From: Rubrobacter sp.
Lineage (GTDB): Bacteria > Actinomycetota > Rubrobacteria > Rubrobacterales > Rubrobacteraceae
Length of the DNA stretch: 7,886 nucleotides
Assembly: GCA_016781725.1 (NCBI GenBank)
Contig: JADDPU010000600.1
Span: forward strand, 1 to 7,886
Direction: 5' to 3'
Of this stretch, positions 1-6,095 are shown piece by piece (position 1 is the first letter of the stretch; every line of letters begins with the position of its first letter). Under the pieces are notes generated by a model, which was not told the origin of the DNA, ran no database searches, and was given only the letters and a program-made list of their open reading frames with translations. Both the position numbers and the translations under genes were made by a program.

Positions 1-66
1 GGTTCGTAGATACTTTTGCAAAGACCAAACAGAGAGGCTGCGGCTTTGAGTATCGAGGGTTTCGTT

Positions 67-72
67 AAGGAG
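67..72 (+). promoter_or_regulatory. Ribosome binding site of the DUF3105 lipoprotein gene
   Basis: AAGGAG lies 12 bases before the ATG at 85. The spacing is somewhat long, but no better site stands before the in-frame TTG at 16. The lipoprotein signal peptide also fits a start at 85, so this site decides the start. Confidence 0.55.
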
Positions 73-84
73 TTCGTAACTGGC

Positions 85-867
85 ATGCGCGCGACGAGGA
101 TCGCCGTTCTGGCCCTGGCCGGCGCCTTGGTGCTCGTCGGGGCCGCTTGCGGCGGTGGGGGCACGTCGGGCGGCGCCTCGGAGGACTCGGGGAGGCCGCA
201 AGATTCGGAAGGTAAGCGAACTTCTGGGTCCACGCAGGAGAGCGCCGCCGGTAGCCCATCCGGTAAGGGTGGCGCCGGAGAGGCGACCTTGATGGAGAAG
301 ACCGCTAGGGATCCCGCCTCCGGGGAGGCCACGGAGCTGGCGAGGGCCGAGGTCGGGGAGCGCGAGATCAGCAACATGCTGCCGGCCGGCGGGGAGAAGC
401 CCGACCCGGCGCGGCCTCTCCCCGAGGACCCGCCAGAGGGGATAGAGGTCTACCCGGCGACTACCAACAGAACCGTTAAAGGACCTATAGATTACGACCG
501 GGAGCCGCCGACCAACGGGGACCACGATCCGCTGTGGCAGAACTGCGGCTTCTACGAGAAGCCGATAAAAGACCGCCACGCCGTCCACAGCATGGACCAC
601 GGGGTGGTCTGGATCACCCACCGCCCCGACCTTCCGCCCGGACAGGTCGAGGCCCTGCGCCCGTACGGCGAGGAGAACTACGTCATAGTTAGCCCCTATC
701 CGGGCCAGGACGCGCCGGTAATAGTCACCTCCTGGAGGGTTCAGCTCGAGTTGGAAGGCCCGAGAGATCCGCGCCTCAGGCAGTTCGTCGACCAGTTTCG
801 GATCTCCGAGCTCTCACCCCTCTCAGGCAACCGCTGCGCCCTCGGCGTCGGCAACCCTAAAAGCTAG
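85..867 (+). CDS. DUF3105 domain lipoprotein
   Basis: This is a predicted exported lipoprotein of 260 residues. The ATG at 85 gives a compact signal peptide: MRATR, then a hydrophobic stretch, then VGAAC with the lipid-accepting Cys at residue 22. The -3 position is Gly rather than the usual Leu, so the lipobox is slightly non-standard. A Gly/Ser/Glu-rich, probably disordered linker covers roughly residues 23-110. The C-terminal half (about 120-251) has the DUF3105 signature: EPPTNGDHDP, then QNCGFYEKP, then HAVHSMDHGVVW, then YVIVSPYPG, ending near Cys251. Conserved His145, His165, His168 and His172 and Cys154 could bind metal, but the family function is not known to me. It is probably monocistronic, because phoD starts 285 bases downstream. 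Starting at the TTG at 16 would bury the signal peptide behind 23 extra residues. The family call is confident; no function is claimed. Confidence 0.88.
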   Translation: MRATRIAVLALAGALVLVGAACGGGGTSGGASEDSGRPQDSEGKRTSGSTQESAAGSPSGKGGAGEATLMEKTARDPASGEATELARAEVGEREISNMLPAGGEKPDPARPLPEDPPEGIEVYPATTNRTVKGPIDYDREPPTNGDHDPLWQNCGFYEKPIKDRHAVHSMDHGVVWITHRPDLPPGQVEALRPYGEENYVIVSPYPGQDAPVIVTSWRVQLELEGPRDPRLRQFVDQFRISELSPLSGNRCALGVGNPKS

Positions 868-868
868 C

Positions 869-960
869 AGCCAAGCCCCGAAGAGGGTCCGGTCGCGAAG
901 CCCGTCTACCCGAGGCAAACCCTGATGTAGATAACCGCCTCGCGACACGCGGGGCTGGCT
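869..960 (+). other. Nested inverted repeat, possible terminator or structured RNA
   Basis: Three inverted repeats are nested in the gap after the lipoprotein stop codon. The outer arms 869-880 (AGCCAAGCCCCG) and 950-960 (CGGGGCTGGCT) form 11 pairs with one bulged A. The middle arms GTCGCGA (892-898) and TCGCGAC (940-946) form 7 pairs. The inner arms 904-909 and 927-932 form 5 pairs plus one G-U, closing a 17-base loop. The structure starts one base after the stop codon, so it could protect or terminate the lipoprotein mRNA, but no T-run follows it. It matches no riboswitch class that I recognise on either strand. Folding is inferred by eye, and GC-rich DNA yields such pairings by chance fairly often. 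Confidence 0.4.
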
Positions 961-1033
961 CCAGGGCTCGTGTGACGACGGACCCCCCGCTCGGCCTCAG
1001 CCCTGCCCCAGGAAGACGTGTTCCCGATGCGAT

Positions 1034-1087
1034 TTAACCCAGAGTTTTCGTTGCTGTAACAGAGTGGTAGTCCCCACTCTATAGAAT
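1034..1087 (+). promoter_or_regulatory. Candidate phoD promoter with Pho-box-like 11-bp repeats
   Basis: Three hexamers start exactly 11 bases apart: TTAACC (1034), TTTTCG (1045) and GTAACA (1056). The 11-bp step and the TTAACA-like sequence resemble PhoP-binding boxes in Bacillus, and actinobacterial Pho boxes also use 11-bp units. A -10-like TATAGAAT lies at 1080-1087, with no good -35 at 16-18 bases, as is usual for activated promoters. If that is the -10, the repeats lie at roughly -60 to -33, where PhoP binds activated promoters. The middle repeat matches weakly. The regulatory reading is inference, supported mainly by the phosphatase gene that follows. Confidence 0.35.
1061..1080 (+). 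promoter_or_regulatory. Perfect 7-bp dyad, candidate operator before phoD
   Basis: AGAGTGG (1061-1067) and CCACTCT (1074-1080) are perfect inverted repeats separated by 6 bases, giving a 20-base dyad directly before the -10-like TATAGAAT. Its size and position suit a dimeric regulator binding within the promoter. As RNA it would form a 7-bp hairpin with a 6-base loop, but no T-run follows, so a terminator is less likely. Confidence 0.4.
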
Positions 1088-1141
1088 ACCCGCAGCACGA
1101 GAACGGAACACAGCCCGGTCGGGCAGCGCGCGATCTGTAAC

Positions 1142-1147
1142 GGGAGG
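1142..1147 (+). promoter_or_regulatory. Ribosome binding site of phoD
   Basis: GGGAGG lies 5 bases before a TTG codon at 1153. This strong site decides the TTG start, which also places the twin-arginine motif 13 residues from the N-terminus. There is no competing ATG or GTG in frame ahead of the motif. Confidence 0.75.
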
Positions 1148-1152
1148 CGACT

Positions 1153-3126
1153 TTGAGCGAGCAGAACGGATGGGACCGCTACTCTGTAAGTAGGCGAGAT
1201 TTTCTCCGGTACTCTCTATCGACGGGTGTCGTGCTGTGGGCCGGCCCGTCTGTGGCCGGGCCTGGCGTAAGCGAGGCGGAGGCACAGGGGCTTTTCACCG
1301 TCAAGGAGGTTCGGCCTTTCATCTTCCCCCAGAGCGTGGCCTCCGGCGACCCGCAGCCGGACGGTATCGTGCTCTGGACCCGCATAAGGTCGCTCGGGGC
1401 GGGCACGACTGTCGCCTACGAGATAGCCCCCGACGCCACGTTCAAAAATCCCGTCCTGCGGGGCAAGGCGGAGACGGGCGCGAAGAGGGACAACACAGTC
1501 AAGGTGCAGATCAGCGACAGGCCTGAGCTCAGGCCCTTCGAGACTTACTACTACCGCTTTATCTATAACGGTTACGCCAGCCTCACGGGGCGCTTCAAGA
1601 CGCTGCCGGCGCCGAACTCCTCCCCGGACCGGGTGCGCTTCGGGTACATCTCCTGCCAGGACTACACCAACGGCTTCTACAACGCGCTGGCCTACCTCGC
1701 CGAGGAGGAAGTGGACTTCATAGTCCACCTCGGCGATTACATCTACGAGACGGTGGACGAGTCGAGCTTTCAGGGCGCGCAGGTCAGGACCATCGAGCTG
1801 CCGAACAGCGGCACGGCCGGCGAGGCCGACACCCTCACGGACTACCGCTTTCTGTACAAGAAGTACCGGTCGGACAAGAACCTCCAGAGGGTGCACGAAA
1901 ACTTCGCGTGCATCACGATCTGGGACGACCACGAGTTCGCCAACGACTGCTACAGGGCCAATGCCCCCGACGCGGCCGGGAGGGCTCCGGAGGAGAACGG
2001 GCAGGGCGAGATCGTACCCAACCCGGACAAGCGCCGGCGGGCCGACGCCAACCGGGCCTGGGTCGAGTACATGCCGGTAGGGACGGGGGGACCGAGCGGG
2101 GAGCAGGTCCGCTACGCGGGCGGGATCGAGAACCCCCTGCAAGAGATAAGCATCTACCGCACCTTCGTCTTCGGCGACCTTTTGGAGCTGGTGATGACCG
2201 ACGAGCGGCTCTACCGCGACGGCCCGCCTTGCGGCCTCGACACGCTGGACCGCCTCCTGACGGCGGGTTGCGGAGAGGAGGAGGCCGAGGGGCGCACCAT
2301 GCTCGGCGAGCAGCAACTCGATTACTTTCTGGACAAGATCACCACCTCAACCCGCACCTGGAAGATCTGGGGCAACGAGACTATGTTCATGCAGCTCAAG
2401 GTGGCGAACACCTTCGTGGACGCACTCCAGGACGGCCGGGACGAGCCAACCGATCCTCTGCCCGACGACCTGCCGCTCCCCGGACAGCAGGGCGCCGGGG
2501 AGGGCGTCTACTTCAACCTGGACCAGTGGGACGGCTACCAGGCCGAGCGCCGGAGGATCTCGCGGAAGATCCGGCGCGAGAACGTGGAGAACTTCGTCGT
2601 CATAACCGGCGACCTGCACACGTTTATTGCCGGCTACGCGAGGCCCGACTACGACGAGGCTTACGTCCCGGACCCGACCGCCGCCCCGACGTACGAGGGC
2701 GGCGTGCTCGAGCCGCCCCCCACGGACAGGGTCGGGGTGTGCTTTATGGGTGCCTCGGTGACCTCCTCGAACATCGTGGAGATAGCGACGCTCGGCAGGG
2801 GATCGAACCAGGCGCCGGCTGTGCCCGGTCCCGGGCCCGAGGGTGCTGACGTCTTCACGGCGCAGACGCAGAGCGCCAACCCGCACATCACGTTCCTGGA
2901 CTCGACGCTTCACGGCTACAACCTCATCGAGGTCACGCCCGAGGAGCTCACCTGCACCATGAGGGCCGTAAACACCGTGAGGCGCCGCAGCGCCACCCTG
3001 CAGACGCTCAAGAGGTTCAAGGTGCCACAGGGCACATCCCTCATCTACGACATGACTCCCGAAGTGACGCCAGCGGGGGCGCCCGAGACGGCCTCCGCGA
3101 AGATTCCGGGCAAAGAGACCGCGTGA
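1153..3126 (+). CDS. phoD: PhoD-family alkaline phosphatase, Tat-exported
   Basis: This is a predicted secreted phosphatase of 657 residues that releases phosphate from phosphomonoesters and diesters outside the membrane. The N-terminus has a twin-arginine signal, SRRDFLRYS at 13-21, a fairly short hydrophobic stretch, and a likely cleavage site after AEA (about residue 44). The PhoD N-terminal domain spans about 57-152 (QSVASGDPQPDGIVLWTRI). The metallophosphatase domain follows from about 162, with FGYISCQDY (Cys168, the expected iron ligand), VHLGDYIYE (Asp195, Tyr198), ITIWDDHEF (257-262), WGNETM (406-411) and VITGDLHTF (Asp487, His489). Known PhoD enzymes use an Fe3+/Ca2+ centre, and the key Cys, Asp, Tyr and His positions are visible here. 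It is longer than Bacillus subtilis PhoD (about 580 residues), with inserted acidic or loop segments near 200-225, 275-300 and 425-455. It is probably co-transcribed with the beta-helix gene 10 bases downstream. Substrate range cannot be read from the sequence. Confidence 0.93.
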   Translation: MSEQNGWDRYSVSRRDFLRYSLSTGVVLWAGPSVAGPGVSEAEAQGLFTVKEVRPFIFPQSVASGDPQPDGIVLWTRIRSLGAGTTVAYEIAPDATFKNPVLRGKAETGAKRDNTVKVQISDRPELRPFETYYYRFIYNGYASLTGRFKTLPAPNSSPDRVRFGYISCQDYTNGFYNALAYLAEEEVDFIVHLGDYIYETVDESSFQGAQVRTIELPNSGTAGEADTLTDYRFLYKKYRSDKNLQRVHENFACITIWDDHEFANDCYRANAPDAAGRAPEENGQGEIVPNPDKRRRADANRAWVEYMPVGTGGPSGEQVRYAGGIENPLQEISIYRTFVFGDLLELVMTDERLYRDGPPCGLDTLDRLLTAGCGEEEAEGRTMLGEQQLDYFLDKITTSTRTWKIWGNETMFMQLKVANTFVDALQDGRDEPTDPLPDDLPLPGQQGAGEGVYFNLDQWDGYQAERRRISRKIRRENVENFVVITGDLHTFIAGYARPDYDEAYVPDPTAAPTYEGGVLEPPPTDRVGVCFMGASVTSSNIVEIATLGRGSNQAPAVPGPGPEGADVFTAQTQSANPHITFLDSTLHGYNLIEVTPEELTCTMRAVNTVRRRSATLQTLKRFKVPQGTSLIYDMTPEVTPAGAPETASAKIPGKETA

Positions 3127-3132
3127 AAGGGA
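3126..3132 (+). promoter_or_regulatory. Ribosome binding site of the beta-helix gene
   Basis: AAAGGGA lies 4 bases before the ATG at 3137, and its first base is the last base of the phoD TGA stop codon. This overlap suggests that ribosomes finishing phoD feed translation of the next gene, supporting a two-gene operon. Confidence 0.55.
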
Positions 3133-3136
3133 CACC

Positions 3137-4423
3137 ATGACGAGATCCGCAGTCCTCCCGCGGCGCTTCGGAGGGGTGTTGCTCCTGGCTCTGACGACTA
3201 CCCTCCTCTTGACGCTTGCGTTTTCGGGGGTGGCGCTGGCGGAGACCTTCAGGGCAGACCAGCTTGCCGACCTGCAGGACAGCGAGCCGGGCGACGGCAG
3301 GTGCGACGCGTCGAGCGAGCCGGGGGACCAGTGCACCCTCCGGGCGGCGCTCCAGGAATCCAACGCCCTCGACAGCCGGGATACCGTCGTGCTGATAGAG
3401 GGTACCTACCTCTTGACCTTGCCCGGTCTCGACACCAACGGCGACGGTTTCCCCGACGCCGAGCAGAGGGCGGCGACCGGCGACCTGGACATCAAGGACG
3501 AGACTACCGTAAGGGGAGCTGGCCTGAACGATACTACCGTCCAGAACGCGGTAAACGACCGCCACTTCCACGTGCAACGGCGCCTCACGAGCGCGACCAT
3601 CTCCGGGCTCACGCTCACCAACGGCAACGGCGTGGACGGGACCAACTCGGGCCGGGGAGGGGGTATCCTCAACATGAGTACTTTGTTGCTCGAGGAGGTG
3701 GCCCTGAGGCAGAACCGGGGCTTATTCGGCGGCGCCATAGACAACCGCGGCACCCTCACGATGAAGGGCACCACCGTGGACGACAACGAAGGCGTCTTCG
3801 GCGGCGGCCTCTACAACGAGGGTCAGCTCAGGATCACGGACAGCACCATCTCCAACAACGCGGCCAACAGGGGGATAGCCGACAACGGAGGCCTGGGTGG
3901 CGGTCTCTACAACACCGCGAACGCGAGCCTGACCAACACGACCATCGCCTCCAACACGGCCCAGGAGCGGGGCGGCGGCCTCTACAACGTGTTCGGCGAC
4001 GCCCGGTTGCTCAACGTCACCATCAACCAGAACGGCTCCTCCGAAGGCGCCAGCGTCGCCAACACCGGCGGCCGGACCTACCTCGAGAACACCATAGTCG
4101 CCAACGGTATCGGGAGCGAGAACTGCGACGGCGCGCGTACGATCTCCCGCGGCAACAACCTCGCCGACGACCGCTCGTGCAACCTGGACGAGCGCGGCGA
4201 CCGGGAGGGCGGCGATCCGCTCCTCTCGCCCATCCCGGACGACGACGATCCGCTGGCCCAGATTTTCAGGCCCAGGCCAGGCAGCCCCGCCATAGACGCG
4301 GGCGACGACGGGGCCTGTCCGGCCCTCGACCAGCGCGCTCTCGAGCGCCCCAAGGACGGCGATGGCGACGGCGTCCCCGTGTGCGACGTGGGGTCCGTGG
4401 AGGCGCGTCCCCAGGGCTCCTGA
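3137..4423 (+). CDS. Secreted beta-helix protein, CSLREA and choice-of-anchor-Q-like
   Basis: This is a predicted exported protein of 428 residues with a right-handed parallel beta-helix. A Sec signal peptide (basic n-region, long Leu/Thr-rich core at 12-29) should be cut after GVALA at residue 35. Residues 37-76 resemble the CSLREA domain: FRADQLADLQDS, then Cys56, then CTLRAALQESNA with Cys66. The segment DTNGDGFPD (99-107) looks like an acidic calcium-binding loop. Residues about 174-322 hold repeated coils with GGGLYN turns. The C-terminus, SPAIDAGDDGACPALDQR to DGDGDGVPVCDVGSVE (about 383-422), matches the end of choice-of-anchor-Q proteins. All six cysteines of the mature part (56, 66, 330, 348, 394, 416) could form disulfides. 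The chain stops at EARPQGS with no LPXTG, transmembrane or PEF/PGF-type anchor, so it is probably released or held by other contacts. Such proteins are often adhesins or polysaccharide-active, but no catalytic residues can be assigned. It sits 10 bases after phoD and ends at a hairpin. Confidence 0.85.
   Translation: MTRSAVLPRRFGGVLLLALTTTLLLTLAFSGVALAETFRADQLADLQDSEPGDGRCDASSEPGDQCTLRAALQESNALDSRDTVVLIEGTYLLTLPGLDTNGDGFPDAEQRAATGDLDIKDETTVRGAGLNDTTVQNAVNDRHFHVQRRLTSATISGLTLTNGNGVDGTNSGRGGGILNMSTLLLEEVALRQNRGLFGGAIDNRGTLTMKGTTVDDNEGVFGGGLYNEGQLRITDSTISNNAANRGIADNGGLGGGLYNTANASLTNTTIASNTAQERGGGLYNVFGDARLLNVTINQNGSSEGASVANTGGRTYLENTIVANGIGSENCDGARTISRGNNLADDRSCNLDERGDREGGDPLLSPIPDDDDPLAQIFRPRPGSPAIDAGDDGACPALDQRALERPKDGDGDGVPVCDVGSVEARPQGS
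3656..4102 (+). repeat. Beta-helix coil repeats within the coding sequence
   Basis: Degenerate coils, mostly 24-32 residues long, carry a Gly-rich turn followed by a T/S-N-T-T-I type strand. The turns are RGGGILN (173), FGGAIDN (197), FGGGLYN (221), LGGGLYN (253) and RGGGLYN (278). At the DNA level the last three share near-identical GGCGGCCTCTACAAC-type stretches. They mark rungs of a parallel beta-helix and give the gene some scope for recombination between repeats. Confidence 0.7.
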
Positions 4424-4443
4424 CCCGAGGCGGCGGGAAGGAC

Positions 4444-4470
4444 GAGGCGGCCTTACGGACCGGCCGCCTC
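4444..4470. terminator. Convergent hairpin terminator candidate
   Basis: GAGGCGGCC (4444-4452) and GGCCGCCTC (4462-4470) form a perfect 9-bp stem with a 9-base loop, in the middle of the 55-base gap between two converging genes. On the + strand a pyrimidine run (CCTCTCCTCT) follows but no true T-run, so it may work with Rho or as a bidirectional stop. Position and stem strength are the main support. Confidence 0.65.
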
Positions 4471-4478
4471 CCTCTCCT

Positions 4479-5831
4479 CTAGCCCGGTATCCCCGCTATG
4501 GCCGCCTCTATCTCCTCGTCGGAGTGCTCAAGGTTCACCAGCTCCCCGGCGAGGTACGCCTCGTAGGCCGAGAAGTCGAAGTGGCCGTGGCCGCAGAGGT
4601 TGAAGAGGATGGTCTTCTCCTCGCCGGTTTCCTTCGCCTCGAGCGCGAGGTCGATGGTAGCCTTGATCGCGTGGGTCACCTCTGGCGCCGGCACGATGCC
4701 CTCGGTCCTGGCGAAGGTGACCCCTGCCTCGAAGGTCGGGTTCTGGGTGTAGGCCCTGGCCTCGACGAGCCCCTCGTGCACTAGCGCCGAGACTATCGGG
4801 GAGTCGCCGTGGTAGCGCAGGCCCCCCGCGTGGATGCCGCTCGGCACGAAGGTGTGGCCCAGGGTGTACATCTTCATCATCGGGGTGGTCCCGGCCGTGT
4901 CGCCGAAGTCGTAGACGTAGCGGCCCTTGGTGAGCGTCGGGCACGAGGCGGGCTCGACCGCGACGATGCGCGTGTCGCGGCCGTTCTTCAGGTTCTCGCG
5001 GATGAAAGGGAAGGCGACGCCGCCGAAGTTTGAGCCGCCCCCAACGCAGCCGACTACCACGTCCGGGTACTCGCCGGCGAGCTCCATCTGCTGTATTGCC
5101 TCCTGCCCGATCACGGTCTGGTGCAAGAGCACGTGGTTTAGCACGCTCCCGAGCGAGTACTTGGCGTCGTCGTGCCCTACCGCGTCTTCTATGGCCTCGG
5201 AGATCGCGATGCCCAAAGAGCCGGGCGAGTCGGGATGCTCTCCGAGGATGTTGCGGCCCGCCTGGGTGAGGTCCGTCGGGCTTGCGTGGACCTCGGCGCC
5301 GTAGGTCTCCATCATAATGCGCCGGTAGGGCTTCTGGTCGTAGGAGACGCGGACCATGTAGACCGTGCACTCCAGGCCCATCACGCCGCAGGCGAAGGCC
5401 AGCGAGGAGCCCCACTGGCCCGCGCCGGTCTCGGTGGTAAGCCTCCTTACGCCCTCCTCGCGGTTGTAGTAAGCCTGCGGGACCGCGGTGTTCGGCTTGT
5501 GGGAGCCCGAGGGGGAGCCACCCTCGTACTTGTAGTAGATGTGGGCCGGGGTGTCGAGGAACCTCTCCAGGCGCCGGGCGCGGAAGAGAGGGGTCGGGCG
5601 CCAGAGGGAGTAGATCTCTCTTACCTCCTCGGGGATAGGGACGTAGGAGTCGGTAGTGACCTCCTGGCGGATGATCTCTTGGGGGAAGATCGGCGCGAAC
5701 GCCTCTGGCCCGACCGGCTCCCTGGTAGCCGGGTTCAGCGGCGGCTCCAGCCCGAAGGGCAGATCCGGCACGATGTTGTACCAGCTCTCGGGGATGGCCT
5801 TCTCGTCGAGCAAGAACTTGGTCGATTCCAC
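4479..5831 (-). CDS. trpB2: TrpB2-type tryptophan synthase beta chain
   Basis: This is a cytoplasmic PLP enzyme of 450 residues of the TrpB2 (TrpB-like) subfamily, expected to join L-serine and indole into L-tryptophan. The N-terminal extension (1-75, with SWYNIVPDLP and PLNPAT) is typical of TrpB2 and absent from TrpB1. RPTPLFRARRLE (78-89) is followed by GSPSGSHKPNTA, where Lys112 is the PLP Schiff-base lysine. TTETGAGQWG (132-141) carries the catalytic Glu134, with Trp where TrpB1 usually has His. GCVGGGSNFGG (261-271) is the phosphate-binding loop. The tail GHGHFDFSAYEAYL (414-427) is also TrpB2-like. The GTG start is fixed by GGAGG 5 bases upstream. No trpA lies in the window; TrpB2 enzymes are known to act without the classical TrpA contact, and many may salvage free indole. 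All expected catalytic residues are present, so it should be active. The 264-base gap to phoX and the palindrome in it suggest its own promoter. Confidence 0.93.
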   Translation of the reverse strand: MESTKFLLDEKAIPESWYNIVPDLPFGLEPPLNPATREPVGPEAFAPIFPQEIIRQEVTTDSYVPIPEEVREIYSLWRPTPLFRARRLERFLDTPAHIYYKYEGGSPSGSHKPNTAVPQAYYNREEGVRRLTTETGAGQWGSSLAFACGVMGLECTVYMVRVSYDQKPYRRIMMETYGAEVHASPTDLTQAGRNILGEHPDSPGSLGIAISEAIEDAVGHDDAKYSLGSVLNHVLLHQTVIGQEAIQQMELAGEYPDVVVGCVGGGSNFGGVAFPFIRENLKNGRDTRIVAVEPASCPTLTKGRYVYDFGDTAGTTPMMKMYTLGHTFVPSGIHAGGLRYHGDSPIVSALVHEGLVEARAYTQNPTFEAGVTFARTEGIVPAPEVTHAIKATIDLALEAKETGEEKTILFNLCGHGHFDFSAYEAYLAGELVNLEHSDEEIEAAIAGIPG

Positions 5832-5836
5832 GAAAT

Positions 5837-5841
5837 CCTCC
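5837..5841 (-). promoter_or_regulatory. Ribosome binding site of trpB2
   Basis: On the minus strand GGAGG lies 5 bases before a GTG codon (5831-5829). It decides the GTG start, which gives the N-terminus MESTKFLLDE usual for TrpB2. Confidence 0.8.
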
Positions 5842-5957
5842 GGATTTTGTAGCCGTCAACGGTCAGGGACCAGCTTACAGGTTTTCGGGCCGCCGGACCG
5901 TCGCCCTCAGAGCACAATCCGAAGAGAGGCGCGAAATGCCGGACGGCGCAAACGGAT

Positions 5958-5983
5958 GGGGGCGCGCCGATCGGCGCGCCCCC
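5958..5983 (-). terminator. 26-bp perfect palindrome, probable phoX terminator
   Basis: Arms 5958-5970 and 5971-5983 are exact reverse complements, giving a 26-base palindrome with only two A/T base pairs, both in the central GATC. As RNA it would form an 11-bp stem (GGGGGCGCGCC with GGCGCGCCCCC) closed by GATC. It lies about 110 bases past the phoX stop and before trpB2, both read leftwards. On the minus strand it is followed by ATCCGTTTGCG, so there is only a short T-run. Termination is the likeliest role; a protein-binding palindrome upstream of trpB2 is the alternative. Confidence 0.6.
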
Positions 5984-6042
5984 GGTCCTACCGTCAATAC
6001 CTGGTCTGCGCTAGCCCTGCCTGGTGATCCTCTGTTCCCTCG

Positions 6043-6074
6043 CCGCCGCGAGCCATGCCAGAGACCCGCGGCGG
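6043..6074 (-). other. 8-bp inverted repeat just after phoX
   Basis: CCGCCGCG (6043-6050) and CGCGGCGG (6067-6074) can pair over a 16-base loop, starting 21 bases past the phoX stop codon. The loop is large and no T-run follows, so it is at most an mRNA 3' end hairpin. The rest of the 264-base gap shows no other gene. A weak -10-like TGTAAG lies near 5875-5880 on the minus strand without a clear -35. Confidence 0.3.
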
Positions 6075-6095
6075 GAGAGACCATCTGGATTCTTC

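Noticed and set aside
16..84. TTG start at 16 adding 23 residues to the DUF3105 lipoprotein
   Set aside because: It has no ribosome site in view and would place the signal peptide internally. The ATG at 85 begins directly at a basic n-region and hydrophobic core.
1216..2316. Long minus-strand open frame (366 codons) opposite phoD
   Set aside because: Composition is Val/Leu/Arg-rich with no recognisable domain. It is the antisense shadow of a clear PhoD gene in high-GC DNA.
2347..3363. Minus-strand open frame (338 codons) across the end of phoD and the start of the beta-helix gene
   Set aside because: Arg/Gly/Val-rich with no family motifs, and it spans the junction of two well-supported genes.
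3797..3992. Repeated GGCGGCCTCTACAAC-type stretches as mobile or CRISPR-like repeats
   Set aside because: They are in frame, encode the GGGLYN turns of a beta-helix at protein-level spacing, and vary as coding repeats do.
3301..4482. Plus-strand alternate-frame open frame within the beta-helix gene
   Set aside because: Extremely Arg/Gln/His-rich, typical of a shifted frame of GC-rich coding DNA.
4528..5859. Minus-strand alternate-frame open frame within trpB2
   Set aside because: Arg/Pro/Gly-rich shifted frame of a TrpB2 gene whose catalytic motifs are intact in the other frame.
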